DNA of 64,000 bases from Prolixibacteraceae bacterium (GCA_028683385.1 JAQUIJ010000001.1:496001-560000); one strand, 5' to 3'; shown: positions 26,319-35,477, counted from the stretch's first letter. The notes: a model not told the origin generated them from the sequence alone. Numbers and translations: made by a program.

Positions 26319-27488
26319 ATGTCAGCAGATAACCGATATATGGCGCGTGGTGTTTCAGCTTCGAAAGAAGACGTGCACAATGCCATCAAAAACATCGACA
26401 AAGGCTTGTATCCAAAGGCTTTTTGCAAGATCATCCCCGATATTTTGGGGGGCGATCCAGCTTGGTGCAACATTATGCATGCCGATGGCGCTGGCACCAA
26501 ATCGTCGCTGGCTTACCTTTACTGGAAAGAAACCGGCGACATTTCGGTCTGGAAAGGCATTGCACAGGATGCTATTATCATGAATCTCGACGACTTGCTT
26601 TGCGTGGGTGCAACTGATAACATTTTGTTATCGTCAACCATCGGACGCAACAAAAACCGGATTCCGGGCGAAGTCATTGCAGCCATCATCAACGGAACCG
26701 AAGAATTGTGTGCCGAATTGCGCGAAATGGGAGTGAACATATACCCAACCGGTGGCGAAACTGCCGATGTGGGCGATGTGGTTCGCACCATCATTGTCGA
26801 TTCAACTGTTACTTGCCGCATGAAACGCGAAGATGTAATTTCGGCTGACAACATTCAGGCTGGCGATGTAATTGTCGGTTTGGCTTCATTCGGACAGGCT
26901 ACTTACGAAAAAGAATACAACGGTGGCATGGGTAGCAATGGTCTGACTTCGGCCCGTCACGACGTATTTGCCAATTACCTGGCTCAAAAATATCCTGAAA
27001 GTTTCGATCCGGAAGTTCCGGCTGATCTCATTTATTCAGGAAACAAAAAACTGACCGAAGCCATCGCCGGAGTTGGTCTGGATGCCGGGAAACTGGTGCT
27101 CTCTCCTACCCGCACCTACGCGCCGGTAGTGAAAGATATACTGGAAGCGCTCCGGAAAAATATTCATGGAATGATACACTGCTCGGGTGGCGCTCAAACC
27201 AAAGTGCTGCATTTTGTCGATAACGTTCATGTAATTAAAGACAACCTGTTCGACGTTCCGCCGCTGTTCCGAATGATTCAGGAAGAATCGGGAACCAGTT
27301 GGCAGGAAATGTACAAGGTTTTCAATATGGGTCACCGTTTCGAGGTTTACCTTGCTCCTGAATTTGCCGCCGAGGTGATCGCTATTTCTGAAAAATACAA
27401 CATCGAAGCCCGCATCGTTGGGCGTGTTGAAGCCGCCGAAGGCAAAAAACTTACCATCAAATCGCAGTTTGGCGAATTCGAATATTAG
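26319..27488 (+). CDS. purM: Phosphoribosylformylglycinamidine cyclo-ligase (AIR synthase)
   Basis: A 389-residue cytoplasmic enzyme of de novo purine synthesis that closes the imidazole ring to make AIR with ATP. Visible features are the N-terminal SADNRYMARGVSASKEDV, MHADGAGTKSSLAYLYW, the metal/phosphate motif QDAIIMNLDDLLCVGA, PTGGETADVGDVVRTI, and the C-terminal MGHRFEVYLAP, which is the divergent Bacteroidota version of MGxGM. Length and sequence correspond to the longer Bacteroidota PurM, about 40 residues more than the enterobacterial protein. purN occurs separately at 57306, so purine genes are dispersed. prfA follows after 66 bp on the same strand. Confidence 0.93.
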   Translation: MSADNRYMARGVSASKEDVHNAIKNIDKGLYPKAFCKIIPDILGGDPAWCNIMHADGAGTKSSLAYLYWKETGDISVWKGIAQDAIIMNLDDLLCVGATDNILLSSTIGRNKNRIPGEVIAAIINGTEELCAELREMGVNIYPTGGETADVGDVVRTIIVDSTVTCRMKREDVISADNIQAGDVIVGLASFGQATYEKEYNGGMGSNGLTSARHDVFANYLAQKYPESFDPEVPADLIYSGNKKLTEAIAGVGLDAGKLVLSPTRTYAPVVKDILEALRKNIHGMIHCSGGAQTKVLHFVDNVHVIKDNLFDVPPLFRMIQEESGTSWQEMYKVFNMGHRFEVYLAPEFAAEVIAISEKYNIEARIVGRVEAAEGKKLTIKSQFGEFEY

Positions 27489-27554
27489 CTACGCCCTGAG
27501 GAATACCCAGGCATTGTACTAATATTTTTATTAAAAATCTATCATCTTTATCAT

Positions 27555-28640
27555 ATGGCAGACTATTCATTAATGGAAAAATACGAATCGATCAGGTATC
27601 GGTTCGAAGAAGTTGGCTCACAAATTACCGACCCCTCGGTGATGAGCGACATGAAACGCTACGTCAAACTCAATCAGGAATACAAGCGGTTGGAGTTGCT
27701 GACCAACGCTTTCAAAGATTACAAAGCAACAATCGATAACATTGAATCGGGCAAACAAATGCTGGCCGAAGAAACCGACGAGGACATCCGCGAAATGGCG
27801 CGTGAAGAAATCGAAGCTTCGGAAGCCTTGATTCCTGAAAAAGAACAAAATATCAAATTGCTGTTGATTCCGGCCGATCCGGAAGACGGTAAAAACGCCA
27901 TTCTGGAAATTCGCGCCGGTACCGGTGGTGATGAAGCCAGTATTTTTGCAGGCGACTTGTTCCGCATGTACACCAAATTCTGCGAACGCCGCGGCTGGAG
28001 AATGGAGGTAACCAATACCAGCGAAGGTACTTCAGGCGGATTTAAGGAAATTGTGGCTACTATTACCGGCGAAGGTGTTTATGGAGTGATGAAATACGAA
28101 TCAGGAGTTCACCGTGTGCAGCGTGTACCTCAAACCGAAACTCAAGGCCGTGTACATACATCGGCAGCTACCGTTGCTGTTTTGCCTGAAGCTGAAGAAT
28201 TCGACATCGACCTGCGCGACAGCGACATCCGGAAAGACACCTACTGTTCTTCGGGACCTGGCGGACAGTCGGTAAATACAACTTATTCGGCCATTCGTTT
28301 GACTCACATTCCAACCGGAATCGTGGTGACTTGTCAGGACCAGAAATCGCAGATCAAAAACCTGGCAAAAGCGATGATCGAATTGCGCACCCGAATTTAC
28401 AATCAAGAGCACCAAAAATATCTGGATGCGATTGCATCGAAACGTAAAACCATGGTTTCAACCGGTGACCGTTCGGCTAAAATCCGTACCTATAACTGGC
28501 CTCAGGGACGTATTACCGACCACCGAATCAACCTGACCATTTATAACCTTCAGGCGGTAGTTGGCGGCGATCTGGACGAAATCATCGACAAACTGCAGGT
28601 GGAAGAAAACGCAGAAAGACTGAAAGAAGCGGAAATTTAA
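27555..28640 (+). CDS. prfA: Peptide chain release factor 1
   Basis: A 361-residue class I release factor that recognises UAA and UAG stop codons on the ribosome. The universal GGQ motif lies in CSSGPGGQSVNTTYS and drives peptidyl-tRNA hydrolysis. The preceding VHRVQRVPQTETQGRVHTSAATVAVLPE is typical of RF1 and RF2; the 361-residue length and the absence of an in-frame frameshift site point to RF1. The C-terminal RIRTYNWPQGRITDHRINLT segment is intact. It follows purM after a 66-bp gap with no hairpin, so co-transcription is likely. Confidence 0.95.
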   Translation: MADYSLMEKYESIRYRFEEVGSQITDPSVMSDMKRYVKLNQEYKRLELLTNAFKDYKATIDNIESGKQMLAEETDEDIREMAREEIEASEALIPEKEQNIKLLLIPADPEDGKNAILEIRAGTGGDEASIFAGDLFRMYTKFCERRGWRMEVTNTSEGTSGGFKEIVATITGEGVYGVMKYESGVHRVQRVPQTETQGRVHTSAATVAVLPEAEEFDIDLRDSDIRKDTYCSSGPGGQSVNTTYSAIRLTHIPTGIVVTCQDQKSQIKNLAKAMIELRTRIYNQEHQKYLDAIASKRKTMVSTGDRSAKIRTYNWPQGRITDHRINLTIYNLQAVVGGDLDEIIDKLQVEENAERLKEAEI

Positions 28641-28665
28641 TAAAAAGTGAGTAGCTGTTTAGATA

Positions 28666-28729
28666 GTCATCCTTAACTTGTTTCAGGATCTCAACCTAAC
28701 AACAGATCCCGAAATAAATTCGGGATGAC
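28666..28729. repeat. REP-like 64-bp imperfect inverted repeat
   Basis: The ends are exact complements (gtcatcc ... ggatgac). The arms (26 bp each, 21 matching positions) include gtttcaggatct and agatcccgaaat, around a 12-bp centre. It lies between prfA and pyrF and has no coding potential. The sequence style, with ggatct and gggatgac ends, resembles dispersed extragenic palindromes seen in many Bacteroidota; copy number cannot be judged from one window. Confidence 0.7.
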
Positions 28730-28781
28730 GGGGTCTGTAAGTAAGTTGATCATTGAGCTGCTATTCTAAAACAAAAATATC

Positions 28782-29615
28782 ATGAACAAAGAACAACTTT
28801 TTGAACAGATTAAACTGAAGCGCAGCTTTTTGTGCGTTGGACTGGATACCGATATTCTGAAAATACCACGTTTCCTGAACGAAACCAGCGACCCGATTTT
28901 TGCTTTCAACAAGGAAATTATCGATGCTACGCAAGATTTGTGCGTGGCTTATAAACCCAACCTTGCCTTTTACGAAAGCCAAGGCGTTGCTGGATGGATC
29001 AGTCTGGAGAAAACAGTGAGATACATCCGCGAGAAATATCCGGAGCAATTCATCATTGCCGATGCCAAACGCGGCGATATTGGTAACACTTCCAATTTAT
29101 ATGCCCGTGCGTTTTTTGATCACATGGATTTTGATGCGGTGACTGTTGCTCCGTACATGGGCGAAGATTCGGTAAAACCATTCATGACTTACCTCGACCG
29201 TTGGGTGATTCTTTTGGCGCTGACCTCAAACAAAGGAGCAGCCGATTTTCAATACCTGAAAAATACAGAAACTGGCGAACAGCTTTTTGAAACCGTGCTG
29301 AAAACTTCTCAGACTTGGGGAACTACCGACAATATGATGTATGTGGTTGGCGCAACCAAAGCTGAAAAATTGGAAGAAATTCGCGAACTGGTTCCCGACC
29401 ATTTTTTGTTGGTTCCGGGAGTTGGCGCTCAAGGTGGAAGCCTCGAAGAAGTAGCCAAATATGGAATGAACGACATGTGTGGATTGCTTGTTAACTCGTC
29501 TCGCCAGATTATTTATGCATCGGATGGCGAAGACTTTGCCGAAAAAGCCCGCAACGAAGCGATGAATGTTCAGCTTGAAATGGAAGAATTGCTGTTGGAA
29601 GCTGATTTGCTGTAA
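28782..29615 (+). CDS. pyrF: Orotidine 5'-phosphate decarboxylase, type 2
   Basis: A 277-residue cytoplasmic enzyme performing the last step of UMP synthesis. The catalytic Asp-x-Lys pair is seen in [13 protein letters not shown]. The phosphate-binding loop region ([15 protein letters not shown]) and [14 protein letters not shown] follow. The N-terminal [15 protein letters not shown] and the length place it in the larger subfamily 2 rather than the roughly 230-residue enterobacterial form. A hairpin lies just after the stop codon, and the DUF1284 gene follows 68 bp on. Confidence 0.95.
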   Translation: MNKEQLFEQIKLKRSFLCVGLDTDILKIPRFLNETSDPIFAFNKEIIDATQDLCVAYKPNLAFYESQGVAGWISLEKTVRYIREKYPEQFIIADAKRGDIGNTSNLYARAFFDHMDFDAVTVAPYMGEDSVKPFMTYLDRWVILLALTSNKGAADFQYLKNTETGEQLFETVLKTSQTWGTTDNMMYVVGATKAEKLEEIRELVPDHFLLVPGVGAQGGSLEEVAKYGMNDMCGLLVNSSRQIIYASDGEDFAEKARNEAMNVQLEMEELLLEADLL

Positions 29616-29630
29616 AAGATATAATGCGGT

Positions 29631-29665
29631 TAATCAGCAGGTGACTTTGAGTCACCCGCTGATTA
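29631..29665 (+). terminator. Hairpin after pyrF
   Basis: A 16-bp stem, taatcagc-a-ggtgact paired with agtcacc-c-gctgatta (one mismatch), with a 3-base loop, 15 bp after the pyrF stop. There is no T run (ataaatac follows), so it may be a weak terminator or an mRNA-stabilising hairpin. Confidence 0.5.
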
Positions 29666-29683
29666 ATAAATACACAAATAAAA

Positions 29684-30130
29684 ATGCTCAAGCTACGTCC
29701 CCATCATGTTTTAGATATTGTGCGGAACATTGGCCACGAACGAAAAATTGAGCCACATCTGTTTGGGCACGATTTACATGTTGTTACCAATAAAATTATA
29801 GAGGACATTGATCAACCTTTGCTTTTGGTTGTTGGTGCTGATGACATTTGCATTCCATGTACAAAGCTGAATGCTGATTCAATTTGTGTTGATGTGTTGC
29901 CTCAATGTGACGACAAACCCTCCAAGCAAAAATATAACGATTCTCTGGATCGGAAGGTTTTGAATTACCTAAACCTGAAAGAAGGGGAACAATTAACTGT
30001 TCGGGAATATCTTAATTGTGTAAATGACATGCTGGATGGCATTGAAAAGATATGCACTCATCCAAAAGAAGACGAAAGCTACCGATCTGCAGGACTTGCA
30101 ATGGGGCTCAAAAAACTTGGGATTACCTAA
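29684..30130 (+). CDS. DUF1284 domain protein, probable iron-sulfur protein
   Basis: A 148-residue soluble protein. The start (KLRPHHVLDIVRNIG) corresponds to the L-R-x-H-H-x-L opening of DUF1284. The ADDICIPCTKL stretch is the family's D-D-I-C-x-x-C pair, and further cysteines follow (CVDVLPQC and a late ICTHP). The cysteine set suggests a bound iron-sulfur cluster or metal, but no function is established for the family. It sits alone between pyrF and the double-barrel gene and ends before a terminator. Confidence 0.75.
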   Translation: MLKLRPHHVLDIVRNIGHERKIEPHLFGHDLHVVTNKIIEDIDQPLLLVVGADDICIPCTKLNADSICVDVLPQCDDKPSKQKYNDSLDRKVLNYLNLKEGEQLTVREYLNCVNDMLDGIEKICTHPKEDESYRSAGLAMGLKKLGIT

Positions 30131-30153
30131 CGGATTAATTTATCTAAAGTTTG

Positions 30154-30197
30154 AACTCCGGAAAGCCTTTTGAAAAGAAGATTTTCCGGAGTTTTTA
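30154..30197 (+). terminator. Terminator after the DUF1284 gene (copy 1 of a duplicated hairpin)
   Basis: Stem aactccggaaa / tttccggagtt with an 18-base loop and a T run. Over 43 bases it differs at only five positions from the terminator at 33077-33120, loop included. Confidence 0.85.
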
Positions 30198-30254
30198 TTT
30201 TCAACATAACGCAACCTTTTTATAACTACTTCCATCACACAACAAAAAACCGCA

Positions 30255-31658
30255 ATGAAGAAGAACCTTTTAACTCTTTGTATTTGTGCAATACTTATGT
30301 TTTCTGCAACTACTTCTTTTGCACAAAAGTTATCATTTGGAGAATATACAGGCATAAACTTCTCCAACCTTCACGGAAATCTGACTTCAAATAAATGGGA
30401 GCCAAAGTCAGGATCTTCAGCCGGATTCTTCGTTGAATACAATCTGGGAAGATTATTCTCGGTGCAGACAGAAATTGGTTATATCAGCCAGTATTACGAG
30501 ATGAAATCGTATAGCAAGTACTATCCGCCTATGTATTTCGACGATGTTTATCATGGTTATTCCAACACATGGTATCCGGTGTATGATCCCAACAAATGGG
30601 ACTTCTCTTTTTTACGTTTTCCTTTATTAATCAAGTACAAAACACCAACACGACTGCAACTTGGCATTGGAGGCGGCGTGTTTTATTCCGTTTTGCTGAA
30701 TGACGAACTTACAAAAGAAGAGAGGAATACCGTTGAAAAAGAAAACCGTAACATCTATCCACCCACGCATGATTGGGGCTACCTGTTTTCAGCCGATCTT
30801 TCATATCCAGTTACCAAAGAGATTCGATTTTTTGTTACAAGCCGATTGGCAACCGGGCAAAAGGTATTTATTGAAAGTTTGAAGGGCAAAAATGGAAGCA
30901 GTGAACTTGGATTTGGATTAAAATACACTCCAAAAAACAAAAAGGAAAGTTTCAAGGAGGTTGAAACAAACGTTCAGGACAGCTCAAAAACAAGGTGTTA
31001 CATCAAACCAGTTGTTGGTATTTTATTGGGATGGAATTCGTCTTCATCAAAACCCGGGAATTATTCAACGAATCTGGGTTCCACCGCCGGACTAGCTTTC
31101 GACTATCGACTTGACAATACAGTATCATTACAAACCGGAATTCTTTTCGAGCGAAAAGGATATGCACTTTCTGACAGCAGCCTCTATTATCACCGATTTG
31201 CATCTGACAGCAAATACAAAAGGAATAGTATTGATACAAACATCGACATTGATTATCTGACTATTCCGTTAAATTTCAAATTCTCATTCGGAGATCCGGT
31301 TACGTTCTATTTTGATTTTGGCGTATATACCGGATTCAAAGTCAATGCATTATGCCACGGAACAACGATCACAAAATACATCAGCTCGTCAAGTTATTCT
31401 ATTGAGAAGATAAATATCAACGATGCAGTTGAAGGCTATTATAAAGATGTTGACTTTGGGTACCAAACTGGCATGGGAGTTCAGTTTCCGTTCCGAAAGA
31501 ATATGAAATTTGACCTCGGATTCGTCTATTCGGGTAGCTTTTCTCCAATCATTAAAGAACCGGAAGAAAATACAACTCTATATACGAACGACGACCGTTC
31601 GATAAAGAATGGAACAATCTCCTTTCAGTTTGGATTACAAATACCCATTACCCACTAA
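30255..31658 (+). CDS. Outer-membrane protein with two tandem PorT-like beta-barrel domains
   Basis: 467 residues with a signal peptide (cleaved near FAQ, residues 22-24). The mature part contains two successive domains of the same type, about 25-228 and 245-467. Each has alternating hydrophobic beta-strands and the shared landmarks GxNxS near its start, a middle SVQTEIGY / SLQTGILFERKGY strand, the FLRFPLLIKYK / YLTIPLNFKF strand, and a GIGGGVFY / FDFGVYTGF strand. This matches the outer_membrane beta-barrel type 2 (PorT-like) family, normally one barrel of about 200-230 residues, so the gene looks like an internal duplication. The linker is rich in charged residues. It is followed after 18 bp by an Asp-box lipoprotein gene, probably in one operon. 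Ligand or role unknown. Confidence 0.75.
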   Translation: MKKNLLTLCICAILMFSATTSFAQKLSFGEYTGINFSNLHGNLTSNKWEPKSGSSAGFFVEYNLGRLFSVQTEIGYISQYYEMKSYSKYYPPMYFDDVYHGYSNTWYPVYDPNKWDFSFLRFPLLIKYKTPTRLQLGIGGGVFYSVLLNDELTKEERNTVEKENRNIYPPTHDWGYLFSADLSYPVTKEIRFFVTSRLATGQKVFIESLKGKNGSSELGFGLKYTPKNKKESFKEVETNVQDSSKTRCYIKPVVGILLGWNSSSSKPGNYSTNLGSTAGLAFDYRLDNTVSLQTGILFERKGYALSDSSLYYHRFASDSKYKRNSIDTNIDIDYLTIPLNFKFSFGDPVTFYFDFGVYTGFKVNALCHGTTITKYISSSSYSIEKININDAVEGYYKDVDFGYQTGMGVQFPFRKNMKFDLGFVYSGSFSPIIKEPEENTTLYTNDDRSIKNGTISFQFGLQIPITH

Positions 31659-31676
31659 CCGCCTAATCTGAATCAA

Positions 31677-33011
31677 ATGAAACAGTTAACAATCAAATAC
31701 AGACTAAACAATCTGCTTTTTAATTGGGTTAGAATACCATTACTGGTACTTTCAGGTTGTGTCGCCAACTCATGTAACAATTACCCTGATCCTTCAACTG
31801 AAACACTTGTCAATTACAATGTTAGCTATATGAATCCCAATCAGACTTCGATTGGCGGCGAATACCTGAACGATAGTATTTATGTCCAAATTTATAATTA
31901 CAAATCACCTCAGGATATCAGTGGTTTTACTGTCGAATTTAAAGTTCCAAAAGGCGGCGGATCAGTTGACCAACAACAGGTTAACACCCGAAAAGACGGA
32001 AAGGCTGCAACTCGTTGGAAATTAGGAACCGATTCGTTTACTCAAATTGTAACCGCACAAGTTACTGATCCTGATGGCAACTTACTTCCTGAAGCAACTA
32101 TAACAGCATATGGAATACTTCGCAATGCATGGAATGAAGTTGATATTTATCCACTCTCAAATCTTATTGACCTGGCTGCGGACACCGTAAATCAAATAAG
32201 CTGGATGATTTCTTCCGGAGGTATTTATAAACGAGGAACAGGCTTTCTGGATTGGCAGCAAATTAACCAACAAAAAATACAATCGGCAAGGTCAATTGAA
32301 ATTGATAAAAATGGGGTAATTTATATCGGAACCTATAATGGTCAATTATATAAAAGCATCGACCATGGACTTACCTGGTTAAAATGTACCAACCCGATTC
32401 CCAACCAATTCTTTTCCTTCTATTTTTGGATAACCGATGACGGCGATCTTTGGGCTACAGGTTATTACAGTGGGTTGTGGCATTCGAGCGACGGAGGAAA
32501 TACGTGGGTCAATCCGGCAAATCGAGCAGATAAGAATGACTACATCGTTGGGATAAACAGGCTAAAAGATGGCTCTCTGATTTCTGTCTCCGGAACAAAA
32601 CAGTTGCTAATGAGATCCGAAGACAATGGCAAAACCTGGACTTCTTTTGAATCTCCAAAATATCTTGGGAATTTATATGTGACCGAAAAACAAGAGATTA
32701 TTGTTTCTGATTATACTACTCCTTCTAATTTCTTCCTTTCTGACGATCAGGGCAAATCTTTCAGAAAAATACATTCAGTATTAGTCTCCTATGCCAATGG
32801 TTTCATGGAACCCAACATTCAGAAATTTGGTTCCTATTACTATATAATTGTACCTGGCACTGGCATTTTAAAAACCCAGAACTTTGAACAATTCGAAACT
32901 ATTTTAGCAGAACCAAATATCAGTGGAGTTTACCTTGATCATACTGGTACTATTCTGGCAAAAGGCTGGGGCGATAAGCAAAACAAAACTTTTATTTATA
33001 ACCGGAATTAG
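31677..33011 (+). CDS. Lipoprotein with Ig-like domain and Asp-box (BNR/sialidase-type) propeller
   Basis: 444 residues. The N-terminal hydrophobic stretch leads to a lipobox (VLSGC, Cys about residue 28). An Ig-like domain (about 45-145, with SIGGEYLNDSIYVQI...GKAATRWKLG) is followed by a beta-propeller (about 160-444) carrying four Asp-box motifs: SIDHGLTW, SSDGGNTW, SEDNGKTW and SDDQGKSF. Asp boxes fold propeller blades in sialidases and in many non-enzymatic proteins. No sialidase Arg triad or FRIP motif was recognised, so hydrolase activity is not claimed. It starts 18 bp after the double-barrel gene and ends before a matching terminator, so the two probably form a cell-surface unit. Confidence 0.78.
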   Translation: MKQLTIKYRLNNLLFNWVRIPLLVLSGCVANSCNNYPDPSTETLVNYNVSYMNPNQTSIGGEYLNDSIYVQIYNYKSPQDISGFTVEFKVPKGGGSVDQQQVNTRKDGKAATRWKLGTDSFTQIVTAQVTDPDGNLLPEATITAYGILRNAWNEVDIYPLSNLIDLAADTVNQISWMISSGGIYKRGTGFLDWQQINQQKIQSARSIEIDKNGVIYIGTYNGQLYKSIDHGLTWLKCTNPIPNQFFSFYFWITDDGDLWATGYYSGLWHSSDGGNTWVNPANRADKNDYIVGINRLKDGSLISVSGTKQLLMRSEDNGKTWTSFESPKYLGNLYVTEKQEIIVSDYTTPSNFFLSDDQGKSFRKIHSVLVSYANGFMEPNIQKFGSYYYIIVPGTGILKTQNFEQFETILAEPNISGVYLDHTGTILAKGWGDKQNKTFIYNRN

Positions 33012-33076
33012 AAGGCTTACATTCATGCAACTTCAAACAGGAAAGTGATAAAAACTCCAAGTCCAATCAGAAATAC

Positions 33077-33120
33077 AAACTCCGGAAAACCCTTTGAAAA
33101 AAAACTTTTCCGGAGTTTTT
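33077..33120 (+). terminator. Terminator of the double-barrel/Asp-box operon (copy 2 of a duplicated hairpin)
   Basis: Stem aaactccggaaaa / ttttccggagttt followed by TTTTT. It closely resembles the hairpin at 30154-30197 in both stem and loop. It also faces the convergent gene at 33134 and may serve it. Confidence 0.85.
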
Positions 33121-33133
33121 GGTTTATAAGCTA

Positions 33134-33670
33134 TTATTGAAACAGCAGTGTCAGCAACAAATATCGGCAAACCATCCCTGTGAAACTATAAAACAAGGCA
33201 TCTTTCACACGGTATTTTAGCATTCCGGCAGCCAATGAAATAATAGGTGAAGAAAGCGGCAGCAAATTAGAGAGTAACAAAGCCCAGTTCCCATATTTTC
33301 GTATTTCGTCCTCTGCTTTTTCATAGCGTTTCCGTCCAATCAAGCTATCAATTATTTTTGTGCTGAAGAAATAACCTATGAGGTAATCAATCGTTTGTGA
33401 AACCATGGCTGTTGACACTGCCACTAAATTGAGCATCAGCGGATCGTACCCTGTCCTGAGGTAAAAGATGAAGGCCAGCTCCATGGGCATGAGCAGAAAA
33501 AAGAACAGATACCCGAAGAAATTCACAATCGCAAAGGAGTACATACTCTTTTCTCCTGATTCGTAAATATCTCGACCAATGGTAAGCGAAGCAATCACAG
33601 CCATCAACACGATCAAAAGTGCAAGTATGATTAATCGCCGATAATCGATATGGGTAACCTTAAGGTTCAT
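33134..33670 (-). CDS. Small VTT/DedA-like inner-membrane protein
   Basis: 178 residues with about five hydrophobic segments. The region MPMELAFIFYLRTGYDPLML ... DYLIGYFF ... KAEDEIRKYGNWALLLSNLLPLSSPIISLAAGMLKY follows the VTT (SNARE-associated/DedA) pattern, including the KYG-x-W-A...PL-S-P...AAGM core. DedA-type proteins are linked to lipid flipping and membrane homeostasis; this short divergent version is not assigned a substrate. It is a single gene, divergent from apbE. Confidence 0.7.
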   Translation of the reverse strand: MNLKVTHIDYRRLIILALLIVLMAVIASLTIGRDIYESGEKSMYSFAIVNFFGYLFFFLLMPMELAFIFYLRTGYDPLMLNLVAVSTAMVSQTIDYLIGYFFSTKIIDSLIGRKRYEKAEDEIRKYGNWALLLSNLLPLSSPIISLAAGMLKYRVKDALFYSFTGMVCRYLLLTLLFQ

Positions 33671-33783
33671 CGCTGAGTCGAATTTGTTGCTTCATTCAAA
33701 TTTAAGTAATCATTTTGAGAATGTCAGAAAATAAACCCAAATTGCATCAAAGACTTTATACCTGAATCGAAAAAACAAACTAC

Positions 33784-34794
33784 ATGAAATTCATCGGATT
33801 AGCCCTTGTTGTTCTGTTCCTCACAGCCTGTCAAACCCAGAAAAAAAGTGAGTACGCAAAAATTTCCGGATTTGCTCAGGGAACTACCTACCACATCACC
33901 TACGAAAATTCAACCAACAAAGATTACAGCGAAGCCATCGATTCTTTGCTAAAAGCCTTTGATAAATCATGTTCTATATACGATTCAACCTCCATCATTT
34001 CGAGGATTAATGATAATGACCCAAACGTTGAGGCTGATGACTGGTTTGTGGATGTTTTCAATAAATCGGCAGAAGTAGATGCAGCTTCCGGAGGGGCTTT
34101 TGATATTACCGTTGGACCAGTAGTAAAAGCATGGGGGTTTGGATCTGGACCAATTGCAAAACACGACACAGCCTATATCGACAGTCTGCTTCAATACGTT
34201 GGGATGGAAAAGGTGAAACTCGAAGGTCGCAAAGTGGTGAAAAAATATCCGGGGGTAAAATTAGATGTAAATGCTCTTGCGCAAGGTTATTCAGTTGATG
34301 TAGTATGTGATTTTTTCAAATCAAAAGGCATCAAAAATTACCTGGTTGAAATTGGTGGCGAAGTTCGGGGAAAAGGAACCAATGCTAAAGACAATTTCTG
34401 GCATATTGGAATTGACAAACCTTCAGACGGAAACATGAGCCCGGGCAATGAGCTTCAGGCAATAATTGAGATTAATGACAAAGCTTTGGCAACTTCAGGA
34501 AATTACCGTGCTTTCTATGTTGAAAACGGGGTAAAATATGCCCATACGATTGATCCGAAAACTGGCTTCCCTGCGCGAAATACGCTATTGAGTACAACTG
34601 TTATTTGCAACGATTGTATAACTGCCGATGCTTATGCAACAACATTCATGGTTTTAGGAGTCGATAAAAGCAAAGAGCTTCTAAAGAAACTGAATGGGAT
34701 TGAAGTGTATTTTGTTTACAGCGATCAGCAGGGAAATTATCAGGTTTTCTTTACTGATGGGATGAAAAAAATGATTGTTGAAGAGAAAAAATAG
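33784..34794 (+). CDS. apbE: FAD:protein FMN transferase (ApbE), lipoprotein
   Basis: A 336-residue periplasmic lipoprotein (lipobox FLTAC, Cys about residue 16). It attaches FMN covalently to threonine residues of target flavoproteins such as NqrB/NqrC or RnfG. Family features are FAQGTTYHITY near the N-terminus, GAFDITVGPVVKAWGFG, DVNALAQGYSVDVVCDFF, YLVEIGGEVRGKG, TSGNYRAFY and the metal-site region TADAYATTFMVLG. Neither Nqr nor Rnf genes are in the window, so its client is elsewhere. It ends one base before the stop codon of the convergent trkA gene. Confidence 0.94.
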   Translation: MKFIGLALVVLFLTACQTQKKSEYAKISGFAQGTTYHITYENSTNKDYSEAIDSLLKAFDKSCSIYDSTSIISRINDNDPNVEADDWFVDVFNKSAEVDAASGGAFDITVGPVVKAWGFGSGPIAKHDTAYIDSLLQYVGMEKVKLEGRKVVKKYPGVKLDVNALAQGYSVDVVCDFFKSKGIKNYLVEIGGEVRGKGTNAKDNFWHIGIDKPSDGNMSPGNELQAIIEINDKALATSGNYRAFYVENGVKYAHTIDPKTGFPARNTLLSTTVICNDCITADAYATTFMVLGVDKSKELLKKLNGIEVYFVYSDQQGNYQVFFTDGMKKMIVEEKK

Positions 34795-34795
34795 G

Positions 34796-35464
34796 CTATT
34801 CGTGTATGAATCGTTTAATGTCTTTCAATTCGCCACCAAGAACCAGCGTATCATTTTCCTTAAATTCGATTTCAATTTTGTCGTCGTTTTCAGCAGCGTT
34901 GGCCGATGAATAAATTAGACGATGATTCCTTTTTAAGGCAATAATCTTCAAATGAGTTTCTTTTCTGAAAGAGATCACTGATCTTTTTTCTCCAATTAAA
35001 AAGGCAGGTATCAGCAAATCAACAATTTTAAACGAGTCGGTAATCGAAAACAGGTTTTGGATTCCCTTTAAGGGCAACATCTGAGCAATTATTCTTGCTG
35101 ATTCATACTCCGGGTTGATGGTTTCAAATACTCCAATAGCATTCAACACAGTAAGGTGAATGGAGGAGTTTTCACGGCAGATAACCCTGGAGGCACCAAA
35201 CTTTTTAAGTAATGCTGCAATCTGAACCGAGATTCCAAAATCATTCCCGATGCAAACCACAAATGCATCAGCTTCTTTCAACGGCAATAGCCTTAACGCG
35301 TGAGGATCGGTGGCATCCAGGCAAATCGTGTTGGCAACAACGTCTTTAAAAAATTCAACCCTGTTCAAATCATTGTCAACACCGAGAACATCGTGACCCA
35401 ACGAAGTTAAAATTTTTGCCAGTGAGGCTCCAAAATTTCCTAATCCGATTGCAACTATATTCAT
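34796..35464 (-). CDS. trkA: TrkA/KtrA-type potassium uptake regulator (RCK)
   Basis: A 222-residue cytoplasmic regulator with an N-terminal RCK_N nucleotide-binding domain (VAIGLGNFGASLAKIL and the acidic GVDND strand end; about 1-120) and a C-terminal RCK_C domain (about 135-222). It gates the membrane subunit in response to nucleotides. The size matches KtrA rather than the doubled enterobacterial TrkA. It lies 13 bp downstream of trkH, so the pair is one operon and forms one K+ transporter. Confidence 0.92.
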   Translation of the reverse strand: MNIVAIGLGNFGASLAKILTSLGHDVLGVDNDLNRVEFFKDVVANTICLDATDPHALRLLPLKEADAFVVCIGNDFGISVQIAALLKKFGASRVICRENSSIHLTVLNAIGVFETINPEYESARIIAQMLPLKGIQNLFSITDSFKIVDLLIPAFLIGEKRSVISFRKETHLKIIALKRNHRLIYSSANAAENDDKIEIEFKENDTLVLGGELKDIKRFIHE

Positions 35465-35477
35465 TTTAAAATAGAAA

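Noticed and set aside
31677-33011. Asp-box lipoprotein as a sialidase
   Set aside because: Asp boxes alone are not diagnostic; the arginine triad and FRIP motif of sialidases were not found.
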